From Bacteroidaceae bacterium (GTDB lineage: Bacteria; Bacteroidota; Bacteroidia; Bacteroidales; Bacteroidaceae), in NCBI GenBank assembly GCA_902362595.1, contig CABIXF010000060.1:1-17516 (forward strand): DNA of 17,516 nt, read 5' to 3'. How positions within the stretch are numbered: position 1 is the stretch's first letter; each line of letters begins with the position of its first letter. The position numbers were made by a program, and so were the translations under genes. The notes under the pieces were generated by a model. That model did not search any database. It saw only the letters and a list, made by a program, of their open reading frames with translations, and was not told the DNA's origin. Of this stretch, positions 1 through 7,068 are shown one piece after another.

Positions 1-82
1 AAATGACAATAAAAATGGCATATGAAAATGATAGACCATAATCACTTCATATGCCATTTTATTTTTGGGGGACATTTACTGA
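1..82 (+). mobile_element. Putative right (3') end of an insertion sequence, cut by the window edge
   Basis: Read inward from about position 82 on the minus strand, the sequence starts TCAGTAAATGTCCCCCAAAA. The far end of the window, read inward from 17419, starts TCACTACTGTCCACTAAAAA. The two agree at about 17 of 22 positions with a one-base gap, as expected for imperfect terminal inverted repeats of one IS type. The segment carries no complete gene, has stop codons near 4-11 and contains a strong hairpin, which fits the 3' tail of a transposase gene lying to the left. The thioesterase reading frame begins immediately at 83 without a start codon, which fits an insertion boundary here. The IS family is not identified (an IS4-type element is a guess), and no target-site duplication can be checked from one side. 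Confidence 0.5.
12..66 (+). terminator. 15-bp inverted repeat, likely terminator of the IS gene
   Basis: AAAATGGCATATGAA at 12-26 is perfectly complementary to TTCATATGCCATTTT at 46-60, with a 19-nt loop. A T-rich tail (ATTTTT, 61-66) follows on the plus strand, and on the minus strand the run past position 12 is also T-rich. It could therefore stop transcription in either direction. Its place between the window edge and the broken thioesterase suggests it terminates the transposase gene. Confidence 0.55.
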
Positions 83-445
83 ATATCCCTTACATACAGC
101 AGTACCGTACAGGTAAATTCCACTAACACCGCCTTGGCACTCGGCTCGGGCGACATGGAAGTATTTGCCACTCCCGCCTTGGTGGCTTTAATGGAAAATG
201 CGGCCATGCATGCCGTCCAACCGGCTCTTCCGGAAGGCTCCACTACCGTAGGTGCCATGATACAAACCACGCACCTCAAACCCTCCGGTTTAGGAGAGGA
301 AGTTACCGCCACTGCGGAACTTACCGAAGTAGAAGGCCGGAAACTGACCTTCAAGGTAAGTGCTTCCGACCGCAAGGGACTGGTGGGCGAAGGTACCCAC
401 ATCCGATATATTGTGGACCGGGAACGTTTTTTGAGCAAACTATAA
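83..445 (+). pseudogene. Thioesterase (hotdog fold, FlK-like), 5' end disrupted
   Basis: The frame from 83 to the TAA at 443-445 encodes about 120 residues of a small hotdog thioesterase of the fluoroacetyl-CoA thioesterase-like group. Recognisable blocks are GSGDMEVFATPALVALME (start of the central helix), PEGSTTVGA, the strand block TAELTEVEGRKLTFKV and GEGTHIRYIVD near the C-terminus. Such proteins hydrolyse acyl-CoA thioesters in the cytoplasm; the substrate here is unknown. No ATG, GTG or TTG lies in frame between the stop at 80-82 and a TTG at 134, and that TTG falls inside the conserved first strand region. The family's N-terminal strand is readable back to codon 83, so the true start seems to have been replaced by the IS end to the left. 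Starting at TTG 134 would give 103 residues without the first strand. The gene converges on the ATPase gene with 26 bp between stops. The family call is firm; function in this strain is doubtful. Confidence 0.8.
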
Positions 446-471
446 CCCAAAGAATCGAAGTGGATCAGTCG

Positions 472-2031
472 TCATCTGACTATCCACTCCTCTATCGTTC
501 CCGTTTCCGAAGAAAATACGGCTCCTATCTGATACAGTTTACGGGTATCTGCCCCATATTCTTTCGCATAACCTTTCTCTTCTATCTGCCGCATGGCCTC
601 TGCAGCTGTACCGTCAAGCTTGAACTCAAAGATATACACATAATTAGGAGTCTCCACAATGCAATCTACCCGACCTTGACTCTGCACCTTCTCCGTATAA
701 ACCGTATAGACACTAATCAGGCGCATGATCAGATAGAAAGTATAGTGGAAATACCGTTCCTTCTCACGCTCGTTCTCCTTACGGCGCATGGTATAGGGGA
801 TGCTGGCCAGGAAAGAAGTCAGGCCTGTGCAGAAATCATCGAGTTCCCCCTTTTTCAGTTGTGAGGCCGCTTTCCTTATCCATGCGGCAGTCTCAATCTT
901 ATCAAAGTACGAGGAAGCCACCATCGTAAGGAAACCACGCTTCACTTCGTTATTAGGGAAATCAAGAAGGAACGTTCTTTCTTCCATGTCAAACTCCTTG
1001 ATGGTCAGATAGCCGCTCTGATAAATCATCGGCAAAGATTGTTCCACACTCGCCTTGTAATCGATAAATTCCTCCGGAGAATAATACTTTCCTGTAATCT
1101 CGTTCATATTTTCGTTTGAGTGCGCCAACAAACGGATAAGATAGGTAGGAGTACCGCTCTTGAACCAGTAATCATAAATTCTTCCGGAATCAAACGCATT
1201 GAGCAAACTGAAAGGGTTATATACATCCGTCATTCTGTCACTGAAATGATAACCATCATACTGCAATTTCAGCATATTCATCATTTCATCAAAAGCACAT
1301 CCGTAATCATCTGCCATCTGCCCGACAGACTCCCTGAAATAATGCTCAAATTCTGCCTGCGATATACCGCAAAGCGTCTCATACTTGGCGTGCATGCTAA
1401 TGTCTTTAGGCTGGTTGAAACCACTGAACACACTCACCTGCGAAAACTTCGTCACACCGGTTAGGAAGACAAACTGCAAATATTCATCTGCCCCCTTGAA
1501 GGTGGAATAAAACCCTTTCAGAATATTACGGTGTTCCTCCTCCAGGTCCTTGTCATAGTCCAAGACATCGAGAACAGGTTTGTCGTATTCATCCACCAGT
1601 ACCACGGCACGCAAACCAGACTTCTCATAGGCCGTTTTCAGCAGTTCGATAAACCTCAATCCGGTGGGAAGACTTTTGTCTGCCTCCATTCCCAGTTCAC
1701 GCTCCCAGGAAGACACATACCCGTCAATCCAACGCTGTAGAACGCCTTTCTGGGTAAAGTTTCCTCCATTGAAATCGATATGAAACACCGGATACACCTT
1801 CCAGTCTTTCTCCAGCGCCTCCATCTTCAGGCCCTTGAACAACTCCTTCCTGCCGAGGAAATAGTTTTTCAACGTGGATACCAGCAGACTCTTTCCGAAA
1901 CGGCGCGGACGGCTCAGGAAATAAATCTTACCTTCCTTCACCAGACGGTAAACCAAATCAGTTTTGTCCACATACACGTAACCGTCTTCTATCAGCTGGT
2001 CGAAGCTCTGTATTCCGATGGGATATTTCAT
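472..2031 (-). CDS. AAA-ATPase-like / PD-(D/E)XK nuclease family protein
   Basis: A 519-residue protein of the family with an N-terminal AAA-ATPase-like domain (PF09820 type) and a C-terminal PD-(D/E)XK domain (PF08011 type). It opens with the typical YPIGIQSFDQLIEDGYVYVDKT. The Walker A-like loop is RPRRFGKS (41-48), Walker B is VVLVDEYDKP (143-152) and a sensor-like FLTGVTKFS is at 189-197. The C-terminus carries D456 (GRVD), E469 and K471 (FEFK) and Q482, a complete nuclease-type core. Such genes are multicopy in Bacteroidetes genomes; their role is not established (DNA metabolism, mobile elements and defence are all guesses). I chose the ATG at 2031 over an upstream TTG at 2040 because family members begin at MKYPIGIQ. 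A -7 box at 2072-2079 lies about 40 nt upstream. All key residues are present, so the gene looks intact. Confidence 0.85.
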   Translation of the reverse strand: MKYPIGIQSFDQLIEDGYVYVDKTDLVYRLVKEGKIYFLSRPRRFGKSLLVSTLKNYFLGRKELFKGLKMEALEKDWKVYPVFHIDFNGGNFTQKGVLQRWIDGYVSSWERELGMEADKSLPTGLRFIELLKTAYEKSGLRAVVLVDEYDKPVLDVLDYDKDLEEEHRNILKGFYSTFKGADEYLQFVFLTGVTKFSQVSVFSGFNQPKDISMHAKYETLCGISQAEFEHYFRESVGQMADDYGCAFDEMMNMLKLQYDGYHFSDRMTDVYNPFSLLNAFDSGRIYDYWFKSGTPTYLIRLLAHSNENMNEITGKYYSPEEFIDYKASVEQSLPMIYQSGYLTIKEFDMEERTFLLDFPNNEVKRGFLTMVASSYFDKIETAAWIRKAASQLKKGELDDFCTGLTSFLASIPYTMRRKENEREKERYFHYTFYLIMRLISVYTVYTEKVQSQGRVDCIVETPNYVYIFEFKLDGTAAEAMRQIEEKGYAKEYGADTRKLYQIGAVFSSETGTIEEWIVR

Positions 2032-2071
2032 ACGATTCAATTGATAATTAGGATGAAGTAATTGTTAATTA

Positions 2072-2079
2072 CAAATATA
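2072..2079 (-). promoter_or_regulatory. Putative Bacteroidetes -7 box for the AAA/PD-(D/E)XK gene
   Basis: The minus strand reads TATATTTG, matching TAnnTTTG, about 40 nt before the ATG at 2031. No well-spaced -33 TTTG is present; the nearest one is only 13 nt upstream, so the call rests on the -7 box and its position. Confidence 0.4.
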
Positions 2080-2228
2080 GCGAAAAACCAAACAAAAGGA
2101 GAAGAATTTATCCTAATTTGTTCCAAACTCAGGATTCATCTTCCCAGGTGAGAAGTAAAATTTACTCCGGTAAAAACTTCCATTTCCCCATATATTTTCT
2201 CCCAAACTTCGGGACAATTTCTCTGTAC

Positions 2229-2312
2229 CACACTGTGAAATACAAAAACCACAGTGTGGGATATATATTTCACAGTGTGGGATACAAATTCCGCAGTGTG
2301 AAACAGAGAATG
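2229..2312. repeat. Four degenerate 21-bp tandem repeats
   Basis: Units begin at 2229, 2250, 2271 and 2292. Each starts with a variant of CACAGTGTGGGATA (CACACTGTGAAATA, CACAGTGTGGGATA twice, CGCAGTGTGAAACA) followed by an AT-rich tail. The array is bracketed by inverted TTCTCTGT (2219-2226) and ACAGAGAA (2303-2310), and by direct copies of TTCGGGACA (2208-2216 and 2314-2322). Because 21 is a multiple of three, both strands stay open across it and would encode heptads such as HSVGY.F (plus) or IPHCG.C (minus). There are no unique spacers, so this is not a CRISPR array. Function unknown. Confidence 0.8.
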
Positions 2313-2391
2313 TTTCGGGACAAAAAGAAGTATGCGACAAGACCTCTGAACTTTATCTCAGGGGATGCTGAAAGTATCCGTCGGAAGCCAC

Positions 2392-2441
2392 AAAAAAATC
2401 CTGAAAGCCGCCCTCTGTGCAGATGCAGACTTTCAGGATTT
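2392..2441 (-). terminator. Intrinsic terminator downstream of the AspT/YidE-type transporter
   Basis: AAATCCTGAAAG (2396-2407) pairs perfectly with CTTTCAGGATTT (2430-2441), a 12-bp stem with a 22-nt loop. Read on the minus strand the stem ends in a T-run (the As at 2392-2398). It lies 33 bp past the transporter stop codon at 2475-2477. Confidence 0.7.
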
Positions 2442-2474
2442 CCTCACCGAAGGTAAAGCAAGCCTTCTCAAATA

Positions 2475-4073
2475 CTATATTACAGCCAGTGCAATCAACT
2501 GAATAAACAGAATCAGGAACACCATGGCGATGGGGTACACTGTAGCGTAGGCCACTCCCGGTATGTTACTGTCGGTCATGGAATCGGCTGCCGCAAGTCC
2601 CGGGGTACTGGTCATACCGCCGGTGATGGTGCCCAGCAAATCGAGCAGACTGACCTTAAACACCAGCCGTCCCACGACTGCCGCCAACAGCATCGGTACC
2701 AAGGTAATCAAAGCACCTACCCCGAAAAGCAGGAAACCGCTCTCCTGGAAGGTAGCCACCAAGGTCTTTCCGGCAGACGTACCCACTTCGGCCAGGAACA
2801 GCAGCAAGCCCAACTGACGCAACAACTGGTTGGCCGGTCCCGACATGGACCAGATAATCGGTCCCGTCTTGCCAATGGCACTCAGGAACAACGCCATCAT
2901 CAGCACGCCCCCAGTCAGTCCCGGAGAGAAGGTCATCCCTCCTCCAAAGGAGATATGCAGTTTACCGAACAGCACACCCAGCACAATACCCATGGCAATA
3001 GGGAAGAAATCAGTATCCGAAAGGCGTTTCACGTCATTACCCAGCAACCGGGCCACTCCTTGTATCCCTTCCTTTTCGCCCACCACCATCAGTTTGTCAC
3101 CAAACTTCAGGGCCAGTTCCGGCGAGGGAGACAAATCGATACCGCTTCGGCGCACGCGGGTTACCGTACAACCAAAGTTCTTCTGCAAGTTGAGTTCACC
3201 CAGCTGCTTGTTAATCATGTCTTTCTTGGTCAGCAACAAGGATTCAATACTCTGCGTATGGCTCAGTGGAAGCTCTCCCTCCTCCCGTTCGCCCAGCATC
3301 AGGGCCAGATTCTTCAAGGAATCCTCACTGCCCACCGCCTGGATGTGGTCGCCTTCCTGCAACACGGTATGAGCTTTCGGAATCAGAATCTCATCACCCC
3401 GTTTCAAGCGCGAAATCACGGCCCCCGTCATGGCCCGGATATTCAACTGAATCAGGGTACGGTTGAAAACGGTAGGATTGGTCACCCGGAACAGGCAGGT
3501 GTTCAGTTCCGGGAACTGGCTGCGCCGTTCCTTTTCCAAGCGCCGGGCCTCTTCGTTCAAATCGATGCGCATCAGCTTGGGAAGCAGTTTCACGAATAAA
3601 ATCACCCCAATCACCCCAAACGGATAGGCGATACCGTAGGCAATGGAAGCCAGCGGCGACTGCGTGCTGTCGATGGCCACTGCCAAACCCGGCGTACTGG
3701 TCAGCGCCCCCGCAATCAGTCCCACGATACTAGGTGTATCGATATCGAAAAGATACTTCATGGCCACCCCCGTCAGACAGGCAGAAGCCACAATCAGCAA
3801 GGTAATCAGAATCAAGGTCTTTCCTTTGCTCCGGAAAGAATGAAAGAAACCCGGACCGGCCTGGATGCCGATGGTGAAAATGAACAACACCAACCCGAAG
3901 GTTCCCAGTTCCTTTGGAATAGACACGCCCCAATGCCCGAAAGCAAGGGCGATAAAAATCACGGCAGACACATCGAGCGACAACCCCATCACTTTGATAC
4001 GTCCGAGCATAAAGCCCAAGGCTACAATCAAGAAAATTGCAAAATACGAAGTTTGCAGTAAGTCTGTCAACAT
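2475..4073 (-). CDS. Putative transporter, AspT/YidE/YbjL type (aspartate:alanine exchanger family)
   Basis: A 532-residue membrane protein with the duplicated architecture of the AspT/YidE family: about five helices in residues 5-165, a cytoplasmic middle region with two RCK-C/TrkA-C-like domains (about 190-262 and 278-345), then about five helices (355-532). Each membrane half carries the hallmark motif: AGALTSTPGLAVA at 121-133 and GGMTSTPGLAAA at 485-496. AspT exchanges aspartate for alanine in Tetragenococcus; the substrate of Bacteroides homologues is not known, so none is assigned. The middle domains suggest control by a nucleotide or other small ligand. The ATG at 4073 starts a hydrophobic N-terminus of normal length. 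No clear TAnnTTTG box precedes it; the helicase gene ends 78 bp upstream on the same strand, so read-through from it is possible. A terminator follows at 2392-2441. Confidence 0.88.
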   Translation of the reverse strand: MLTDLLQTSYFAIFLIVALGFMLGRIKVMGLSLDVSAVIFIALAFGHWGVSIPKELGTFGLVLFIFTIGIQAGPGFFHSFRSKGKTLILITLLIVASACLTGVAMKYLFDIDTPSIVGLIAGALTSTPGLAVAIDSTQSPLASIAYGIAYPFGVIGVILFVKLLPKLMRIDLNEEARRLEKERRSQFPELNTCLFRVTNPTVFNRTLIQLNIRAMTGAVISRLKRGDEILIPKAHTVLQEGDHIQAVGSEDSLKNLALMLGEREEGELPLSHTQSIESLLLTKKDMINKQLGELNLQKNFGCTVTRVRRSGIDLSPSPELALKFGDKLMVVGEKEGIQGVARLLGNDVKRLSDTDFFPIAMGIVLGVLFGKLHISFGGGMTFSPGLTGGVLMMALFLSAIGKTGPIIWSMSGPANQLLRQLGLLLFLAEVGTSAGKTLVATFQESGFLLFGVGALITLVPMLLAAVVGRLVFKVSLLDLLGTITGGMTSTPGLAAADSMTDSNIPGVAYATVYPIAMVFLILFIQLIALAVI

Positions 4074-4092
4074 AAAAAATTAGAATAGTGTG

Positions 4093-4141
4093 AATAAAAT
4101 CGGGATAAAGATAAACAAATTTTGCGAATATCCTTATCCCG
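4093..4141 (-). terminator. Hairpin with T-rich tail after the helicase gene
   Basis: CGGGATAA (4101-4108) pairs with TTATCCCG (4134-4141), extended by GATA/TATC across one mismatch, with a 15-nt loop. On the minus strand it starts 10 bp past the helicase stop and is followed by ATTTTATT. It probably terminates the helicase transcript, but since no clear promoter separates it from the transporter it may act as a partial stop between the two genes. Confidence 0.55.
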
Positions 4142-4151
4142 ACTTCTGAAT

Positions 4152-6044
4152 TCACTCCTGCAAACTATGGATATACTCGTAGAGCTTCTTGTAAAAGGCA
4201 TGTTTGGTCAAAGTGGAAGCATCCCCCAGAATGATGAGTTTCATGCGGGCCCGCGTGATGGCCACGTTCATACGGCGCAAATCGTTCAGGAAACCAATCT
4301 GTCCGTCTTCGTTGGCCCGTACCAGACTGATGAGGATGACGTCGCGTTCCTGCCCTTGGAAACCGTCCACCGTATTGATGGTAATCAGGGAACGGTAGGG
4401 CTTGAAGAACGCATCTTTCTTGACCAGCTGGCGGAGGTACTGCACCTGCGCCTTGTACGGCGAAATCAGTCCCACGTCGATGCGTTCTTCCAGGAAACGC
4501 TCCCGACCGATTTTCGTAATGTATTCCTTCAACTGCCCGATGGACAGTTCCGCCTCCGGCTTGTTGATGCGCCCGTAGTTTTCACCCACAAACTCCTCGT
4601 TGCAATCCATCCCCTCGGTATTGACCCACTCAATCGGAGTATCGAAGTCCAGGATGCTGCGGTATTTCACTTCGGGGGCCGAACGAAGCATGCCTCCGTA
4701 AAACCAGTCGGACGAGAAGCGCATGATTTCATCGTTCATACGGTACTGCACCTTCAACAATGACACCACCTCCGGCTTGTTTTTCACAATGCACTGCATC
4801 AGCGTATGACCCAGTCCGGCACGCAGGGCCTCCGGACATTTCACCGTAGGCGGCAACTGACAATGGTCACCGGCCAGAATCACCCGGTCGGCTTTCCGCA
4901 ACGGAATCCAGCAGGCCGCTTCCAACGCCTGTGCCGCCTCGTCAATGAATACCGTTCCGAACTTCTGTCCCATCAGCAGACGATTGGCGCTTCCCACCAG
5001 CGTGCAGGCAATCACCCTCGCCTCACTGAACAAAGCTTCGTTGATGCGGATTTCCAGTTCCGTAGCCCGGTCTTTCAGCGAATTGATTTTCTGCCGGATA
5101 CTCTCCCGGTCGGCTCCTTTCCGGCTGCGGGCATACAATTCGCGCACGGCCTTGCGGATACTCCACAGCTGAGGGTAGTCCGGATGGGCCTCGAAACGCC
5201 GTTCGTAGGTGAATGACAGCATCTTGTCGTTTACCCGGCTGGGATTTCCGATGCGCAGCACACTCACGCCCCGGTCGACCAGCTTCTCACTGATCCAGTC
5301 GACGGCCATGTTGCTCTGTGCGCAGACCAGCACCTGATTTTCCCGGTGGAGGGTTTCATAAATGGCTTCCACCAGCGTGGTCGTCTTTCCCGTTCCGGGA
5401 GGGCCGTGTACGATGGCCACATCCTTGGCATGCAACACCTTGTTGACCGTCTCTTCCTGCGTGGCATTCAACCACGGGAAACGCACCGGCTGAAACGAGA
5501 AGGTGGATACGGGCTGTGTGCCATGGAAAATGTCCCTCAGCTCTGCCAAACGGTTGTTCTTCGCACTGAGCACCTGCTTGACGGCCTCGAACATCAGCCG
5601 GTAGCTGGTCTCGTCGAAATACAGCTGTACCCCCAGCACTTCCTTGCTCTGCAAAGCCAGCAGCGCATTGGCATCCGGCAGAATCACCACCATACGGTCT
5701 TCCTCCACATAATTCACCGTGGCCACAAAGTTCAGGTAGGTCAGTTTGCCCGACAAGTCCTGCGTAAAGAAACACACCGGACGACCATACTCGAACAGAT
5801 GCTCAATCTCCTTGTCCTCTTTCCGTTCCACCTCGATGACCAGCTGGTTCAAGGCGTTGTAATAACTTCTTCCCAGCGACAAGGGATACCAGCACATGCC
5901 CCGTTTGATTTTCCGTCCGATGCCCATCAGTTCGGTCTGCTGCTTGAACTGCGCTTTTTCATATTCATACTCCAGCTTCAACAGCTCATACTGATGCTGC
6001 AAGTACAACACCGGCAATTGGATGACTGTATTTTCTTTCTTCAT
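4152..6044 (-). CDS. SF1 superfamily helicase, Upf1/IGHMBP2-like
   Basis: A 630-residue protein with a complete set of superfamily 1 helicase motifs: a Q-motif region LNATQEE at 192-198, Walker A GPPGTGKT at 214-221, motif II DEAA at 368-371, motif III GDHCQLPP at 392-399, QYRM at 433-436, motif V VDGFQGQE at 559-566 and motif VI NVAITRAR at 593-600. DEAA plus GDHCQLPP and VDGFQGQE point to the Upf1-like branch (IGHMBP2/SMUBP2 relatives) rather than UvrD/Rep. The first ~180 residues fit the beta-barrel and stalk seen ahead of motif I in that branch. It should unwind RNA or DNA using ATP in the cytoplasm; its pathway is not known. A -7 box lies at 6135-6142. It is transcribed divergently from the ATPase-DUF4435 pair. 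All motifs are intact. Confidence 0.9.
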   Translation of the reverse strand: MKKENTVIQLPVLYLQHQYELLKLEYEYEKAQFKQQTELMGIGRKIKRGMCWYPLSLGRSYYNALNQLVIEVERKEDKEIEHLFEYGRPVCFFTQDLSGKLTYLNFVATVNYVEEDRMVVILPDANALLALQSKEVLGVQLYFDETSYRLMFEAVKQVLSAKNNRLAELRDIFHGTQPVSTFSFQPVRFPWLNATQEETVNKVLHAKDVAIVHGPPGTGKTTTLVEAIYETLHRENQVLVCAQSNMAVDWISEKLVDRGVSVLRIGNPSRVNDKMLSFTYERRFEAHPDYPQLWSIRKAVRELYARSRKGADRESIRQKINSLKDRATELEIRINEALFSEARVIACTLVGSANRLLMGQKFGTVFIDEAAQALEAACWIPLRKADRVILAGDHCQLPPTVKCPEALRAGLGHTLMQCIVKNKPEVVSLLKVQYRMNDEIMRFSSDWFYGGMLRSAPEVKYRSILDFDTPIEWVNTEGMDCNEEFVGENYGRINKPEAELSIGQLKEYITKIGRERFLEERIDVGLISPYKAQVQYLRQLVKKDAFFKPYRSLITINTVDGFQGQERDVILISLVRANEDGQIGFLNDLRRMNVAITRARMKLIILGDASTLTKHAFYKKLYEYIHSLQE

Positions 6045-6134
6045 TTCTTATTCTTCAGCTTGCAGAGGTCGGGCTTTCAGCCACAAAAAACCTTTTCACG
6101 CTCGTGTGAAAGCCCTCTTTCCCTCTAATTTCTG

Positions 6135-6142
6135 CAAAGTTA
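6135..6142 (-). promoter_or_regulatory. Putative -7 box for the helicase gene
   Basis: The minus strand reads TAACTTTG (TAnnTTTG) about 90 nt before the helicase ATG at 6044. The -33 region is weak (GTT near 6161). It shares the 184-bp divergent region 6045-6228 with the plus-strand promoter. Confidence 0.45.
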
Positions 6143-6173
6143 CGAGGTTTTTGAAAAAAGAACTGGCTCCCCG

Positions 6174-6204
6174 TTGATTTATTCCCGATAATTTGCTATT
6201 TTTG
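6174..6204 (+). promoter_or_regulatory. Promoter of the AAA ATPase-DUF4435 operon
   Basis: TTG at 6174-6176 is separated by 20 nt from TATTTTTG at 6197-6204. This is the Bacteroidetes -33/-7 arrangement (TTTG, 19-21 nt, TAnnTTTG). The ATG at 6229 is 24 nt downstream, giving a short leader. Confidence 0.65.
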
Positions 6205-6228
6205 TTTGACGTGTAAACAAAGACAGCC

Positions 6229-7053
6229 ATGAAGAAACAAGCTGAATACATCAAGCGCATTGAGATTAAAGGCTTATGGGGCCGGAAAAACATTGCCTGG
6301 GATTTACGCCCGGACGTCAACATCCTGAGCGGAGTGAACGGTATCGGGAAAAGCACGATTCTGAACAACTCCGTACGCCGTCTGAGCGACTTGGAAGGTG
6401 GTGCCCTCAGCAACGGAGTGCATGAAGGAGTCTCGTTCACCTTCTATCCGGAAGATGCCACCTACATCCATTTCGATGTGATACGCAGTTTCGACCGTCC
6501 GCTACTCAGCGCGGGACTGCTGGATAAAATCGGGAACCAGAACGTAAAGACGGAGCTCGACTGGCAGCTTTATCTGCTCCAGCGGCGCTACCTGGATTAT
6601 CAGGTGAACATCGGCAACCGGATTATCTCTCTGCTGACGAGCGGAAAGCCGGAGAATCAGGCAAAGGCGGCCGATATCTCCCGACCGAAGACGCATTTCC
6701 AGGACCTGATGGACGATTTGTTCAGTGAGACCGGAAAGAAAATCCTCCGCCAGAACAACGAAATCCTGTTTGAACAGGACGGCGATATCCTGACGCCCTA
6801 CCAGTTGTCTTCCGGCGAAAAGCAGATGTTGGTCATCCTGCTCACCGTATTGGTGCAGGACAACCAACCGTGTACCCTTTTCATGGACGAACCGGAAATC
6901 TCCCTTCACGTGGAATGGCAGCAGCGCCTCATTTCTCTCATCCGGAGCCTGAATCCGAACGTACAAATCATCCTGACCACCCACTCTCCAGCCCTCATCA
7001 TGAACGGCTGGATGGATGCCGTGACCGAAGTGAGTGACATTACAACCCGTTAA
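6229..7053 (+). CDS. AAA/ABC-type ATPase of an OLD-like (PARIS AriA-like) pair
   Basis: A 274-residue ATPase of the ABC-like AAA group (AAA_15/AAA_21). Walker A is GVNGIGKST (35-43), the ABC signature LSSGEKQ is at 193-199, Walker B TLFMDEPE is at 216-223 and the H-loop TTHSP is at 250-254. The ABC signature shows that two ATPase heads must dimerise to hydrolyse ATP. The stretch between Walker A and the signature is short (about 150 residues), making this a compact protein with no fused nuclease domain. The partner gene starts 15 bp downstream and encodes a DUF4435 protein, so both should be co-made from the promoter at 6174-6204. An ATPase next to DUF4435 is the domain plan of the PARIS anti-phage system (AriA + AriB) and of split OLD nucleases. 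That assignment is inference from domains and order; the pair could also be a conserved Bacteroidales module with another role. Confidence 0.85.
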   Translation: MKKQAEYIKRIEIKGLWGRKNIAWDLRPDVNILSGVNGIGKSTILNNSVRRLSDLEGGALSNGVHEGVSFTFYPEDATYIHFDVIRSFDRPLLSAGLLDKIGNQNVKTELDWQLYLLQRRYLDYQVNIGNRIISLLTSGKPENQAKAADISRPKTHFQDLMDDLFSETGKKILRQNNEILFEQDGDILTPYQLSSGEKQMLVILLTVLVQDNQPCTLFMDEPEISLHVEWQQRLISLIRSLNPNVQIILTTHSPALIMNGWMDAVTEVSDITTR

Positions 7054-7068
7054 AAAAGAAGTAGCCGT

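Larger units (their letters stand above)
2041..2474. other. 434-bp intergenic region between two minus-strand genes
   Basis: No convincing gene was found. The stretch holds, from left to right, the upstream promoter of the AAA/PD-(D/E)XK gene, a 13-bp palindrome (AGTAAAATTTACT, 2154-2166), an array of four 21-bp repeats (2229-2312) and the terminator of the transporter gene (2392-2441). Short frames across the array on both strands are products of the repeat period (21 = 7 codons) and are not called as genes. Confidence 0.7.

Noticed and set aside
2154..2166. Palindrome AGTAAAATTTACT as an operator
   Set aside because: A single 6+1+6 AT-rich palindrome about 120 bp upstream of the nearest start, not near a promoter; expected by chance at this base composition.
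2229..2312. Possible mini CRISPR array
   Set aside because: The units are contiguous 21-bp tandem repeats without unique spacers and there are no cas genes in the window.
2113..2340. 75-codon minus-strand frame with Cys/His heptads (IPHCG-type)
   Set aside because: The heptads come from the 21-bp DNA repeats, whose period keeps all frames in phase; nothing outside the repeats looks protein-like.
2365..2502. 45-codon plus-strand frame starting MLKVSVGSHKK
   Set aside because: It runs across the 12-bp terminator stem at 2396-2441 and into the 3' end of the convergent transporter gene, with no promoter or ribosome binding site seen.
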